From Armatimonadota bacterium (GTDB lineage: Bacteria; Armatimonadota; Armatimonadia; Armatimonadales; Armatimonadaceae): a stretch of DNA of 6,203 nt. Below are positions 1 through 6,203 of the stretch, piece by piece; within the stretch, counting starts at the first letter, position 1, and each line of letters starts with the position of its first letter. The notes beneath the pieces are model-generated. The model made no database searches, was not told the DNA's origin, and worked only from the letters and a program-made list of their open reading frames with translations. The translations under genes were made by a program, and so were the position numbers. The DNA lies in contig JACMMA010000816.1 of assembly GCA_014379275.1 (NCBI GenBank), positions 1 through 6,203 on the forward strand, in the 5' to 3' direction.

Positions 1-1
1 G

Positions 2-223
2 CCTTACTTCACCGACGCCGACCGGTCCGCTTTGGCACTCGCGGAAGCGGTCACCCGTCTCAGTGATCGCCCGGACGCGGTGTCGGATGAGATATGGGAC
101 GAGGCAGCGCGCCACTTCGACGAGTCGTCCCTGGCTACTCTGGTACTTTCTATCGCCACGGTCAACCTCTGGAACCGCCTCAACGCGGCAACCCGGCAAG
201 TGGCGGGAGCGTGGAAGGGCTGA
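2..223 (+). CDS. carboxymuconolactone decarboxylase/AhpD-like family protein, C-terminal part (5' truncated by window)
   Basis: Only the last 73 codons are present; the frame is open from base 2 to a TGA at 221-223, and the gene starts before the window. The sequence begins YFTDADRSALALAEAVTRL and continues through DEIWDEAARHFDESSLATL to VLSIATVNLWNRLNAATRQV. This is the characteristic C-terminal half of small alpha-helical carboxymuconolactone decarboxylase/AhpD-like proteins. Members of this family act as peroxidase-type thiol reductants or as decarboxylases. The CxxH-type catalytic motif that would tell these apart lies upstream, out of view. A TTG at 32 is in frame but lies inside the conserved domain, so I do not take it as the start. 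In other bacteria such genes often accompany ECF sigma factors of the SigJ/ECF41 type; whether one lies upstream cannot be seen. The gene converges on the MFS gene with 109 bases between stops. The family call is fairly sure; the specific function is unknown. Confidence 0.85.
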   Translation, partial: PYFTDADRSALALAEAVTRLSDRPDAVSDEIWDEAARHFDESSLATLVLSIATVNLWNRLNAATRQVAGAWKG

Positions 224-255
224 TCCGATAGGGCGTCTGTCGCCGGGGGCGCGGG

Positions 256-308
256 TTTACCGGGGCCTTGTAGCGGGATGTGCCATTCCGCTACAAGGCC
301 CCGGTAAA
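256..308. terminator. long perfect hairpin between convergent genes, probable bidirectional transcription end or mRNA 3' stabiliser
   Basis: Bases 256-276 are perfectly complementary to 288-308 (21 pairs, GC-rich core). In the plus-strand RNA the stem can continue through a G-U pair (277/287) and three more pairs (278-280 with 284-286), leaving a loop of only three bases (281-283). It lies 32 bases after the stop of the decarboxylase-like gene and 24 bases after the stop of the MFS gene, so it can serve both transcripts. Neither flank has a T-run: plus-strand DNA continues tcgaaatatg and the minus-strand side is GC-rich. It is therefore not a canonical intrinsic terminator. It may act as a U-tract-less terminator or as a block to 3' exonucleases. 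A dispersed palindromic repeat of the REP type is the main alternative. Confidence 0.6.
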
Positions 309-332
309 TCGAAATATGCTCCGTCCGTGTTC

Positions 333-1655
333 CTATCGGGCTTCCTCAGACTGTATTGCTTGGTAGCTTTCCGAGAGTTTGCGGTACGAATAAGACCGCA
401 TCGCCAGTGCCGTCACGATCAATCCGACTATCCCGGTGACGCTGAACAGGAGCGCAATGCCGCGCGCCTGACCGGTTCCATACCAGGAGCCGATCAGGTC
501 CGCGCCGGCGCCGCCGTCACTCATGAAGGGGATGAAAACGTACTGCGCGACGGGGCCGATCAGAAAGGCGGTGAGCGGTGACGCGGCTTGCTCCAGGCTT
601 TGCGCGAAGCCGAACACCCGCCCCTGACGCTCCGGGGGGATGGTTTTCTGGAGGATGGTCTGCTCCGCCGCCTCGACGGCGGGGACCAGACAAAGGTACA
701 CAAACATTCCCGTCGCGAAGAGCACGATGGACGAATGTATGGTGAAGAAGATGCAAACCACCCACAGGACGATATTTACCAGGAATAGGGTGCGTAGCGG
801 CTTCGTGCCGAGCCCCTTCTTCGCGACGACCAACCCGCCGACGATAAACCCCAGGCTGAGCACGCCCCACAGAATGCCCCATTGCTGAACCGTAACCAGT
901 AGCAACCCGTACGCGTCCATCAGTGCCATAAAGACGCCGCCCAGGAAGTTATTGAACGTGCTGAAGAAGATCAGCCCGAACAGCCCCGGCACCAGCCGAA
1001 TTGCTTGAATAGTGCCCCGGATATCTACCTGAGTCGTTTGTTCTTCCGCAGGGACAGCCTCCTTTGTGGGGAGGGCAATCGTCATCAGATTAGCGATCAC
1101 CAGAACCGTCAGCACGATCGCGATCACGAGCATCCAGAACATGCCGAAATAGCCGATAACCAGGCCGCTCAGCACGGAGGAGAGCAGAAAAGCGATCCCG
1201 TTCGCGCTCCCCACCAACCCATTTGCCTTGTCCCGTTCGTGCTCGGGAACCAGAACGGTGACCAGCGTCGATAGCGCGATGGAACGCAGATTCCCGGCGA
1301 TGGCGCCGAAGAGCGCGAGAACGATAAACACCCAGAGCGAGACGCTCGACGGATTGCTAAAAACCCGCGCTGGAGTCCCGGCATACAGGAGACACGCGAG
1401 CCCGTAGAGCACGAGGGAGCCGATGCTCGAACCGAGCATCGCATGCTTTTTCGGATAGCGATCCACCACCGATCCCAGAAAGAACCCGGAGCCGGCGACG
1501 GTCGCAAGGTAGATGCCTGCCATGAACGACATGGCGAGTACCGATTTCGTTTGTAGATAGACCCAGAAGGTGACCGCGAACCACACGAACGTGTTGGTCA
1601 GCGATGCCGCCAGGGAATTTGCCAATATTGCGTGGAATGTTTTGAACGTCCTCAT
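333..1655 (-). CDS. MFS transporter, DHA3-type (drug/macrolide-like) efflux permease
   Basis: This is a 440-residue integral inner-membrane protein, the usual length for a 12-helix major facilitator. By family knowledge it would exchange protons for a small molecule exported from the cytoplasm. Seen in the sequence: hydrophobic segments throughout; a motif A-like loop between helices 2 and 3 (residues 61-70, GSVVDRYPKK, with D65 and the basic K69/K70); and VPEHERDKANGLVGSANG around 137-154, typical of the DHA3/MFS_3 branch. The related element in the second half is KTIPPERQGRVFGFAQSLEQ at 337-356. Residues 195-215 form the polar central loop. The ATG at 1655 has an AGGA seven bases upstream (1663-1666), the best ribosome site in the window, and the protein begins directly with the amphipathic lead-in to helix 1. 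It lies downstream of the sigma factor gene on the same strand, but the 342-base gap suggests its own promoter, for which there is a candidate at 1933-1959. The substrate cannot be read from sequence. Confidence 0.9.
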   Translation of the reverse strand: MRTFKTFHAILANSLAASLTNTFVWFAVTFWVYLQTKSVLAMSFMAGIYLATVAGSGFFLGSVVDRYPKKHAMLGSSIGSLVLYGLACLLYAGTPARVFSNPSSVSLWVFIVLALFGAIAGNLRSIALSTLVTVLVPEHERDKANGLVGSANGIAFLLSSVLSGLVIGYFGMFWMLVIAIVLTVLVIANLMTIALPTKEAVPAEEQTTQVDIRGTIQAIRLVPGLFGLIFFSTFNNFLGGVFMALMDAYGLLLVTVQQWGILWGVLSLGFIVGGLVVAKKGLGTKPLRTLFLVNIVLWVVCIFFTIHSSIVLFATGMFVYLCLVPAVEAAEQTILQKTIPPERQGRVFGFAQSLEQAASPLTAFLIGPVAQYVFIPFMSDGGAGADLIGSWYGTGQARGIALLFSVTGIVGLIVTALAMRSYSYRKLSESYQAIQSEEAR

Positions 1656-1662
1656 CTTTTCG

Positions 1663-1666
1663 TCCT
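1663..1666 (-). promoter_or_regulatory. ribosome binding site of the MFS gene
   Basis: On the minus strand AGGA is followed by seven bases (CGAAAAG) and then ATG at 1655-1653. This supports the annotated start. The other complete genes here lack a comparably clear Shine-Dalgarno sequence. Confidence 0.65.
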
Positions 1667-1932
1667 ATGGCTGGGTCGTGTCCGGAAACTACGTTATTTT
1701 TCTCCTACCGGCTCGTAGGCGAGGACAACGACGCTCGTGCGGAACGCTCTCGCTCTGACCGAGTTCAGGATTGTCGCATCGCTACCGCATAATGCTACGT
1801 GAGCGTGTGCACCCGATCTGTACTCCCGGCGATAACAATGTCCCGGCCGGGCCGTCGCTTCAGGCGAGATACCTCGTCGACGATACAGGCTCTACTCTCC
1901 CATATCGCTTCCGGAGGCGTTCGCATTAAATG

Positions 1933-1959
1933 GTCGTTTAACGGGATCCATATTCGACA
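1933..1959 (-). promoter_or_regulatory. candidate ECF42-type promoter for the MFS gene
   Basis: Reading the minus strand, TGTCGA (1959-1954) is followed by exactly 17 bases (1953-1937) and then CGAC (1936-1933). From memory of family work on Streptomyces, ECF42 promoters have TGTCGA at -35 and CG(A/T)C at -10, so both boxes match. The element lies between the ECF42 gene and the MFS gene and points at the latter. The start of transcription would fall near 1925, about 270 bases before the MFS ATG, which is long. TGTCGA also occurs by chance inside coding sequence elsewhere in the window (for example near 3568 and 5280), so the six-base box alone means little; spacing plus second box plus location make the case. 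Confidence 0.45.
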
Positions 1960-1997
1960 CTAACGTCTACCGGAACAAAAAATCGGGCGTTATTTCT

Positions 1998-3299
1998 TCA
2001 GTCCGTCAATCCACTCAACCGGTGCGCAAGAAACCGTCGCTCCGTCTCCTGCTTTGCGAAGCCGAGAGCACGCTCATAGCAAGCACGGGCTTGCGCCGTT
2101 TGTCCTAGCCGCCGACACAGTTCCGCCCGCGCCGCGTGCGCCGGGTGATAGTCCGCCAGGTCCCCACGCGCAAGGATGTTTTCAACGAGGGCGAGACCTG
2201 CCGCCGGGCCGTCATGCATCGCGACCGCCACGGCGCGGTTTAGTTCGACCACCGGAGACGGGTTGATGCGAAGTAAGACGTCGTACAGTCCGACGATCTG
2301 CCGCCAGTCCGTCGCGTCAGCGGTGGGTGCGTCCGCGTGTACCGCCGAGATAGCCGCCTGCACGGAATACGGGCCGAACCGGCGCGACCGCAGGGCGCGT
2401 TCCACCAGCATCTTTCCCTCGGCGATCTGCGCCCGGTTCCAGAGCGAACGGTCCTGATCTTCCATCAGAACAAGGTCGCCGCCCGGTGTAGTACGCGCGG
2501 GGCGGCGCGACTCGGTCAACAGCATCAGCGAGAGGAGTCCTATAACTTCGGGTTCGGGGAGCAACGCCGCGAGGAGACGACACAGGCGGATGGCTTCGCC
2601 GCAAAGGTCGGCGCGAGTCAGCGCGTCACCGGACGACGCGGCGTAGCCTTCGTTGAACACGAGATAGATCACCGGGAGCACCGCGTCCAAGCGCTCCGGC
2701 AGATCATCACGTGACGGTATCCGGTAAGGGACGCGGGCGTCGCGTATCCTCGCCTTGGCACGAACGATCCGCTGAGCGAGTGTCGCCGGGGCGGTCAGAA
2801 AGGCACGCGCGATCTCCTCGGTCGTCAGCCCGCACACCTCCCGGAGCGTCAGCGCGATCCGGGCATCCGGCGAAAGGGCGGGATGGCAACAGGTAAAAAT
2901 CAGCCGCAACCGGTCATCGGCGACAACTCCGTCGTCCTTGTCCGTGGTTGCGGAAAGAGTAACCTCGGATTGCCGGGCGAGGAGCGGTAGCGCGGCGTCG
3001 AAGCGGGCACGGCGGCGCAGCGTATCGATCGCTTTGAATCGTCCGGCAGAAACGAGCCACGCGAACGGGTTCGCGGGCACGCCGCTCCGTGACCACTGCT
3101 CCACGGCGGCGGTGAACGCTTCCTGGGCGGCTTCCTCGGCGAGATCGAAGTCGCCGATCAATCGGGTCAACGTCGCGAAAACGCGCCGCGAGTCGGACCG
3201 ATACACGGTGTCCACCATCTCTCGCGCATACTCGGCGGTGTTGCCACTATCTCTTCGGACCCGACGGTACGGAGTCGGGGCGAGTGTAGTTAGAGTCAT
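1998..3299 (-). CDS. ECF42-group RNA polymerase sigma factor with TPR-like C-terminal extension (COG4941/DUF6596 type)
   Basis: This 433-residue protein would replace the housekeeping sigma factor on RNA polymerase to redirect it to a small regulon. Sigma region 2 lies at about 30-100 (VYRSDSRRVFATLTRLIGD, then FDLAEEAAQEAF and NPFAWLVSAGRFKAIDTLRR). Region 4 lies at about 130-187 (RLRLIFTCCHPALSPDARIA, REVCGLTTEEIARAFLTAPA, then QRIVRAKARIRDARVPYRIP). The ECF42 signature follows: LPVIYLVFNEGY (208-219), LLSLMLLTESRRPAR (255-269) and DLVLMEDQDRSLWNR (275-289). The tail (about 345-420) has TPR-like helices, including NRAVAVAM and AELCRRLGQTAQARACYERA. In studied members this extension is needed for activity, and no anti-sigma factor is used. 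ATG at 3299 has only a weak ribosome site. Met28 (3218) would give an N-terminus closer to typical members, so the start is uncertain. The usual DGPF/YciI-like partner gene is not adjacent; an MFS gene follows instead. No ECF42-like promoter is seen before this gene. Confidence 0.93.
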   Translation of the reverse strand: MTLTTLAPTPYRRVRRDSGNTAEYAREMVDTVYRSDSRRVFATLTRLIGDFDLAEEAAQEAFTAAVEQWSRSGVPANPFAWLVSAGRFKAIDTLRRRARFDAALPLLARQSEVTLSATTDKDDGVVADDRLRLIFTCCHPALSPDARIALTLREVCGLTTEEIARAFLTAPATLAQRIVRAKARIRDARVPYRIPSRDDLPERLDAVLPVIYLVFNEGYAASSGDALTRADLCGEAIRLCRLLAALLPEPEVIGLLSLMLLTESRRPARTTPGGDLVLMEDQDRSLWNRAQIAEGKMLVERALRSRRFGPYSVQAAISAVHADAPTADATDWRQIVGLYDVLLRINPSPVVELNRAVAVAMHDGPAAGLALVENILARGDLADYHPAHAARAELCRRLGQTAQARACYERALGFAKQETERRFLAHRLSGLTD

Positions 3300-3403
3300 G
3301 ACTTTCTTACACTGTTCCCCCGTGGCAAAAACAGGAAAAGAGGCGCACGATTTTTTTGCGTAACCGTTCGCCCCCCGACGCGTTGTAAACGGATAGAAAT
3401 ACT
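3300..3403. promoter_or_regulatory. divergent intergenic region, presumed promoters of the sigma factor gene and the first tandem gene
   Basis: These 104 bases separate two diverging starts, so promoters for both must lie here or overlap the starts. The region has a run of seven Ts (3351-3357) and a C6 tract (3371-3376). On the minus strand TTTACA, close to a sigma-70 -35 box, has no good -10 at the right distance. On the plus strand TGTAAA and TAGAAA shortly before the ATG at 3404 are poor -10 candidates. I cannot assign a specific promoter. Confidence 0.4.
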
Positions 3404-4945
3404 ATGCGAACCCTCCTCACAAAAATTCTCCTTTCCAGTGGGATCTGCTTGCTACTCGCGGGCACCCTGCTACATGCGAACGACGCACCGAAACTGTCCC
3501 GAAATGGCATGATATCGACGTTTACTCGCGCCGTAGTGAGCGGCGATAATGCCTACGTGCTCGGTCCTGTCGAGACGATCACCGACGTCATACGTATGGG
3601 GAAGCCTGTCGCCTCACCGGATGACGGCGCGGTTCTGATAGCGGTGTATAAGAACCGCCCCTACCCCCGTGTCGCATTGACCCTGGCGGACGTCGAGGCA
3701 GGTACGCCTCGACGATCCGCCGAACGAAACCTGATCTACTGGGACGTGCGCACCCGCGTCGCGAAGACAATATTGCGCGAAACCAACACGCCGGAGATGG
3801 AATCCACAATCGACGGAATCCAGTGGCTCCCAGAAACCCCCATTGCGTTGGTGACTATCGTGCGTACTAACCTTGCGGACGGAACGGGCCAGCGTAGCCT
3901 GATGCGCGTGGACGCGGCGGTAGGAACGGTTCGGCGGGTGGCGGGGTTGGAATCCACGAGTGGCGTTGTCATATCTCCCACTCAGCCTCTTGCCTACATC
4001 GAAAACGAGGCAGTCGAGGCTGGAGATGGCAAGCCCGGCGTCCCCCCGACGTTGCAGACATATACGTCGCAAGGACTAGGTCGTCTCATTCGACTCGACG
4101 AGGGGATCGGGGCACTGGAATGGGCACTTGACGGCAAGTCTGTTTACGCGACGCGGGTCATCGAGCGGGTCGAAGGTAAACGAAAGAGTCGTGCTTTATT
4201 GACGCTGGTCAACCTTACGACGGGCGAAGTCACACATCCCGAGAAGCTACCGACGGCTCACAACAGCCGGATAAAATCGTCACCGGCACCGAAAGCAGAT
4301 TGGGCTATTGCACCGGTGACGACGAAAATAAGGTTCCCCGGACCGGGCGGGCAACCGCAGGACACCACCGCCCTCTGGATACAGGCGGCTCCGTCACTCG
4401 CAGCCTTAACCAATCCGAACAAGGAAGTAATTCCCGTATCGCCCGCGCCAGCAAATAACCGTGCCTTCGCGGACGCGCTGCTGATCGCTACCAACGTTCA
4501 AGTCGAGGGTTATCTGGTGAGAGGGAACACCGCCGTGATCCTGTTTACGCGCGACAACTCGCTCTGCGCCGCGCCGGTCTTCCGCCTGACGAAGAGCGAG
4601 TTCGAACAAGGGTTACGCCAGCGGCAACAGGACGTGACGATCAGCAATGCCAGACAGCTCGGGCTGTCAATCATCATGTATACGCAAGATTACGATGAAA
4701 ACTACCCGCTACCAGGGAGCGGCGTTGCGAAAGCCATCGAACCGTACACGAAAAGTAGCACATTGTTTACCAACCCCGTGACTGGCGCACAGGGATTCGT
4801 CTACACACTCACCGGCTCCACGGCAATGGTGGATATGGCGGAACCAGCCACCACACAACTCGGCTACTTGTCGGGACCCGGCGGGCGAGCGATCATCTGG
4901 GCGGATGGGCGTGTGACATGGCAGGACGATCCCCCAACGCCGTAA
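3404..4945 (+). CDS. exported beta-propeller-like protein fused to a pilin-derived C-terminal domain; function unknown
   Basis: This 513-residue protein of unknown role starts with a Sec-type signal peptide: basic MRTLLTK, a hydrophobic stretch 8-23, and a likely cut after A25 in LHA. C15 is not in a lipobox, so it is probably not a lipoprotein. Residues 50-330 look like a TolB/WD40-type propeller, with repeated strand-turn units such as SPDDGAVLIAVY (71-82), LIYWDVRTRVAKTIL (110-124), ISPTQPLAYIE (190-200) and LDGKSVYATR (242-251). A Pro/Ala-rich linker with VSPAP (345-349) leads to residues 350-400. Residues 404-508 resemble the body of Armatimonadota-type pilin-like proteins: SNARQLGLSIIMYTQDYDEN (414-433), IEPYTKSSTLF (445-455) and GPGGRAIIWADGRVTW (491-506). 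The last is a degenerate H-X9-DG element with Gly for His. The prepilin leader and hydrophobic helix expected just before 414 are absent; the charged FEQGLRQRQQD stands there. No catalytic motif is evident. The start is supported by the signal peptide and by the paralogue at 5103, though the ribosome site is weak. Confidence 0.85.
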   Translation: MRTLLTKILLSSGICLLLAGTLLHANDAPKLSRNGMISTFTRAVVSGDNAYVLGPVETITDVIRMGKPVASPDDGAVLIAVYKNRPYPRVALTLADVEAGTPRRSAERNLIYWDVRTRVAKTILRETNTPEMESTIDGIQWLPETPIALVTIVRTNLADGTGQRSLMRVDAAVGTVRRVAGLESTSGVVISPTQPLAYIENEAVEAGDGKPGVPPTLQTYTSQGLGRLIRLDEGIGALEWALDGKSVYATRVIERVEGKRKSRALLTLVNLTTGEVTHPEKLPTAHNSRIKSSPAPKADWAIAPVTTKIRFPGPGGQPQDTTALWIQAAPSLAALTNPNKEVIPVSPAPANNRAFADALLIATNVQVEGYLVRGNTAVILFTRDNSLCAAPVFRLTKSEFEQGLRQRQQDVTISNARQLGLSIIMYTQDYDENYPLPGSGVAKAIEPYTKSSTLFTNPVTGAQGFVYTLTGSTAMVDMAEPATTQLGYLSGPGGRAIIWADGRVTWQDDPPTP

Positions 4946-5102
4946 TATTTCCGTTTCTATGGTGCAAAACTGATGGACGGCGGCAAATTAAGAAGTCGGG
5001 CGGCGTTCCCGCCGGGGTCGCCAGATGGGAGCGGGATGATAGCGGCAGGAGACTGTGTAACCCTTCGCTCCGTCTTGCGTCTTTATGATCGGTAATAAAA
5101 AC
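4946..5102. other. intergenic region between the tandem paralogues
   Basis: These 157 bases contain no gene I can support. A GC-rich stretch at 4999-5014 can form only a five-pair hairpin (5001-5005 with 5010-5014) with no T-run after it, so it is not a convincing terminator. The sequence just before the second gene (CGGTAATAAAAAC) loosely resembles that before the first (CGGATAGAAATACT), which may be a retained leader from the duplication. It is unclear whether the two genes share a transcript. Confidence 0.4.
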
Positions 5103-6203
5103 ATGCGCTACGCCTTCCTCAAAAAACTCCTGCCTACCGGAATCTGTCTGGGACTTGTCGCGACGCTACTCGCTTATGCAGACGACGCAAACGACAACTC
5201 CCCGACTCTCACGAGCGACGGCTTGATGACGCCGCGCACCCGCGCCGTAATCAGCGGCGAAAGTGCACATATACTTGGTCCTGTCGAGACCGTCGCCGAC
5301 GTGACGCGACTAGGCGAGTTCGCTATATCTCCCGATGGCGGCGCGGCTTTGATGGCTGCATACAAGAGTCGCCCGTACCCGGGTGTCGCACTTTCCCAGG
5401 CGGAAATAGAGGCACGGAAGCCGTTACGGTTCCCGGAACAGAGTCTGATCTACTGGGACGTTCGCACCCGGACGGCAAAAACGCTCCTGCGCGAAACAAG
5501 CACCGCGGAGTCGACGGTATCGATGGGAGAAATCCAGTGGATCCCGCAAACCCGCGTCGCGCTGGTGACACTGGGGCGTTATTCCCTTTCCGCCGAAACG
5601 GAAACGCTCAGTCTGATGCGCGTGGACACGGTCGCGGGGACGGTGCGGCGCGTAGTCGGTTTGGAAATGGCGAGTAGTGTCGAGGTTTCGCCGAGCCAAC
5701 CCCTTGTCTACATCAGAATCAGGGCAGTCAAAGGGGAGAACGGGCAGCCGGGCACTTCGCCCTATTTGCAGGTGTACACGCCGCAGGGGTTGGGCCGCGT
5801 CATTCGTTTCGATGAGGGGACGGGACCGCTACGCTGGATGCTCGACGGAAAGTCCGTTTACGCCACGCGGTTTAACGAGCGGAGCCCCGAAGGCAAGCGT
5901 ACCAGTCGGAATTTACTGACCGTGATCGACCTACAAACGGGCGAAATAACCCACCCGGAAAAGCTGCCAACGGTCCAGGATAATGAAGGGACTCCGCGGC
6001 CGTACGCGGAGTGGTCGGTCGGTCCGGAGACGACGCAGATAACGGTGCCGGGACCATTTGGGCAGGGGCAGGACACCACCGCCCTCTGGTTGCGGGGACG
6101 GCAAGTCGCTGCCCCGCAAACGAGACCGAATAATGCGGCGGCCTCCGTCTCTCCCGCGCCGGTCAGCGTCGCCTTCCACGCCGACGCACTGCTGGTGGCT
6201 ACC
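5103..6203 (+). CDS. exported beta-propeller-like protein, paralogue of the gene at 3404-4945 (3' truncated by window)
   Basis: The frame is open without a stop for 367 codons from ATG at 5103 to the last base, so the gene continues beyond the window. It aligns end to end with the preceding protein: signal peptide MRYAFLKKLLPTGICLGLVA with a likely cut after AYA (A26), then TRAVISGESAHILGPVETV (47-65), SPDGG (76-80), LIYWDVRTRTAKTLLRET (115-132), SLMRVDTVAGTVRRVVGLE (170-188), LDGKSVYATR (247-256), GEITHPEKLPT (280-290) and QDTTALWL (323-330). By eye somewhat more than half of the positions are identical. This part is the propeller-like body; it ends at ADALLVAT, matching ADALLIAT (357-364) of the first copy, just before the region where that copy has its pilin-like domain. 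Whether this copy also has that domain cannot be seen. An in-frame ATG at 5085 would add six residues, but the paralogue's N-terminus favours 5103. No clear ribosome site is visible. Function unknown. Confidence 0.88.
   Translation, partial: MRYAFLKKLLPTGICLGLVATLLAYADDANDNSPTLTSDGLMTPRTRAVISGESAHILGPVETVADVTRLGEFAISPDGGAALMAAYKSRPYPGVALSQAEIEARKPLRFPEQSLIYWDVRTRTAKTLLRETSTAESTVSMGEIQWIPQTRVALVTLGRYSLSAETETLSLMRVDTVAGTVRRVVGLEMASSVEVSPSQPLVYIRIRAVKGENGQPGTSPYLQVYTPQGLGRVIRFDEGTGPLRWMLDGKSVYATRFNERSPEGKRTSRNLLTVIDLQTGEITHPEKLPTVQDNEGTPRPYAEWSVGPETTQITVPGPFGQGQDTTALWLRGRQVAAPQTRPNNAAASVSPAPVSVAFHADALLVAT

Larger units (their letters stand above)
1656..1997. other. 342-base intergenic region between the sigma factor gene and the MFS gene
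   Basis: I see no convincing gene here: the frames are short and none gives a recognisable protein. It holds the candidate ECF42-type promoter at 1933-1959 and a sigma-70-like minus-strand TTTAAT (1925-1930, no matching -35). It also has three small symmetric sequences: an inverted repeat CCTAC/GTAGG (1704-1708 and 1715-1719), a perfect ten-base palindrome CCCGGCCGGG (1842-1851), and another, TCGTCGACGA (1874-1883). Just past the sigma gene stop the minus strand has six Ts (1977-1982), but no stable hairpin precedes them. If transcription begins near 1925, the MFS mRNA would have a leader of about 270 bases. Confidence 0.6.

Noticed and set aside
63..581. Long plus-strand open frame across the convergent region
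   Set aside because: It overlaps the decarboxylase-like gene end, the hairpin and the 3' part of the MFS gene in the wrong frame, and its protein is Arg-rich without family resemblance. It is a shadow frame.
1977..1998. Intrinsic terminator after the sigma factor gene (minus-strand T6 tract)
   Set aside because: The T-run is present, but the bases between it and the stop form no stem longer than about three pairs.
2054..3096. Several open frames overlapping the sigma factor gene on both strands
   Set aside because: They run through a well-conserved sigma factor gene in other frames, with low-complexity Arg/Pro-rich products and no family match. They are typical GC-rich shadows.
3404..3478. 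Lipoprotein signal in the first exported protein because of Cys15
   Set aside because: The residues before the Cys (SSGI) do not fit a lipobox, which needs a small residue at -1. The same Cys sits in the same GIC context in the paralogue, within the hydrophobic core of a normal signal peptide.
3565..3575. TGTCGA near 3568 (and near 5280 and 5677) as further ECF42 promoter boxes
   Set aside because: These lie inside coding sequence, encode parts of Val-Glu in conserved protein positions, and do not precede a gene start.
4999..5014. Terminator or riboswitch-like hairpin between the two paralogues
   Set aside because: Only a five-pair stem is possible, in two competing registers, with no T-run and no recognisable conserved motif.

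Overview
The window looks like bacterial chromosome of moderately high GC, with mostly conventional genes on both strands and no RNA gene, insertion sequence or CRISPR array that I can see. The best lineage hint is the C-terminal part of the secreted protein at 3404-4945. It carries the sequence QLGLSIIMYTQDYDENYP and a degenerate H-X9-DG element, both very typical of the abundant pilin-like proteins of Armatimonadota (also seen in Planctomycetota and relatives). I therefore suggest Armatimonadota, tentatively.

Layout from left to right. Positions 2-223 (+) are the 3' end of a carboxymuconolactone decarboxylase/AhpD-like gene. It converges on a DHA3-type MFS efflux transporter gene at 333-1655 (-), and a very strong hairpin (256-308) sits between their 3' ends. 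A 342-base non-coding gap (1656-1997) follows, then a gene for an ECF42-type sigma factor with a TPR-like C-terminal extension (1998-3299, -). The gap carries, on the minus strand, TGTCGA-N17-CGAC, which matches the promoter motif reported for ECF42 sigma factors and points at the MFS gene. A short divergent region (3300-3403) separates the sigma gene from two tandem paralogous genes on the plus strand. The first (3404-4945) is complete; the second (5103-6203) is open to the window edge.

Working model. The sigma factor and the MFS exporter may form a small stress or efflux regulon in which the transporter takes the place of the DGPF/YciI-like partner usual for ECF42. The two tandem genes encode exported proteins with an N-terminal signal peptide and a beta-propeller-like (TolB/WD40-like) body. 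In the complete copy this body is fused to a pilin-derived C-terminal domain that lacks the prepilin leader and hydrophobic helix. This fusion is the most unusual thing in the window. Its function is unknown to me.
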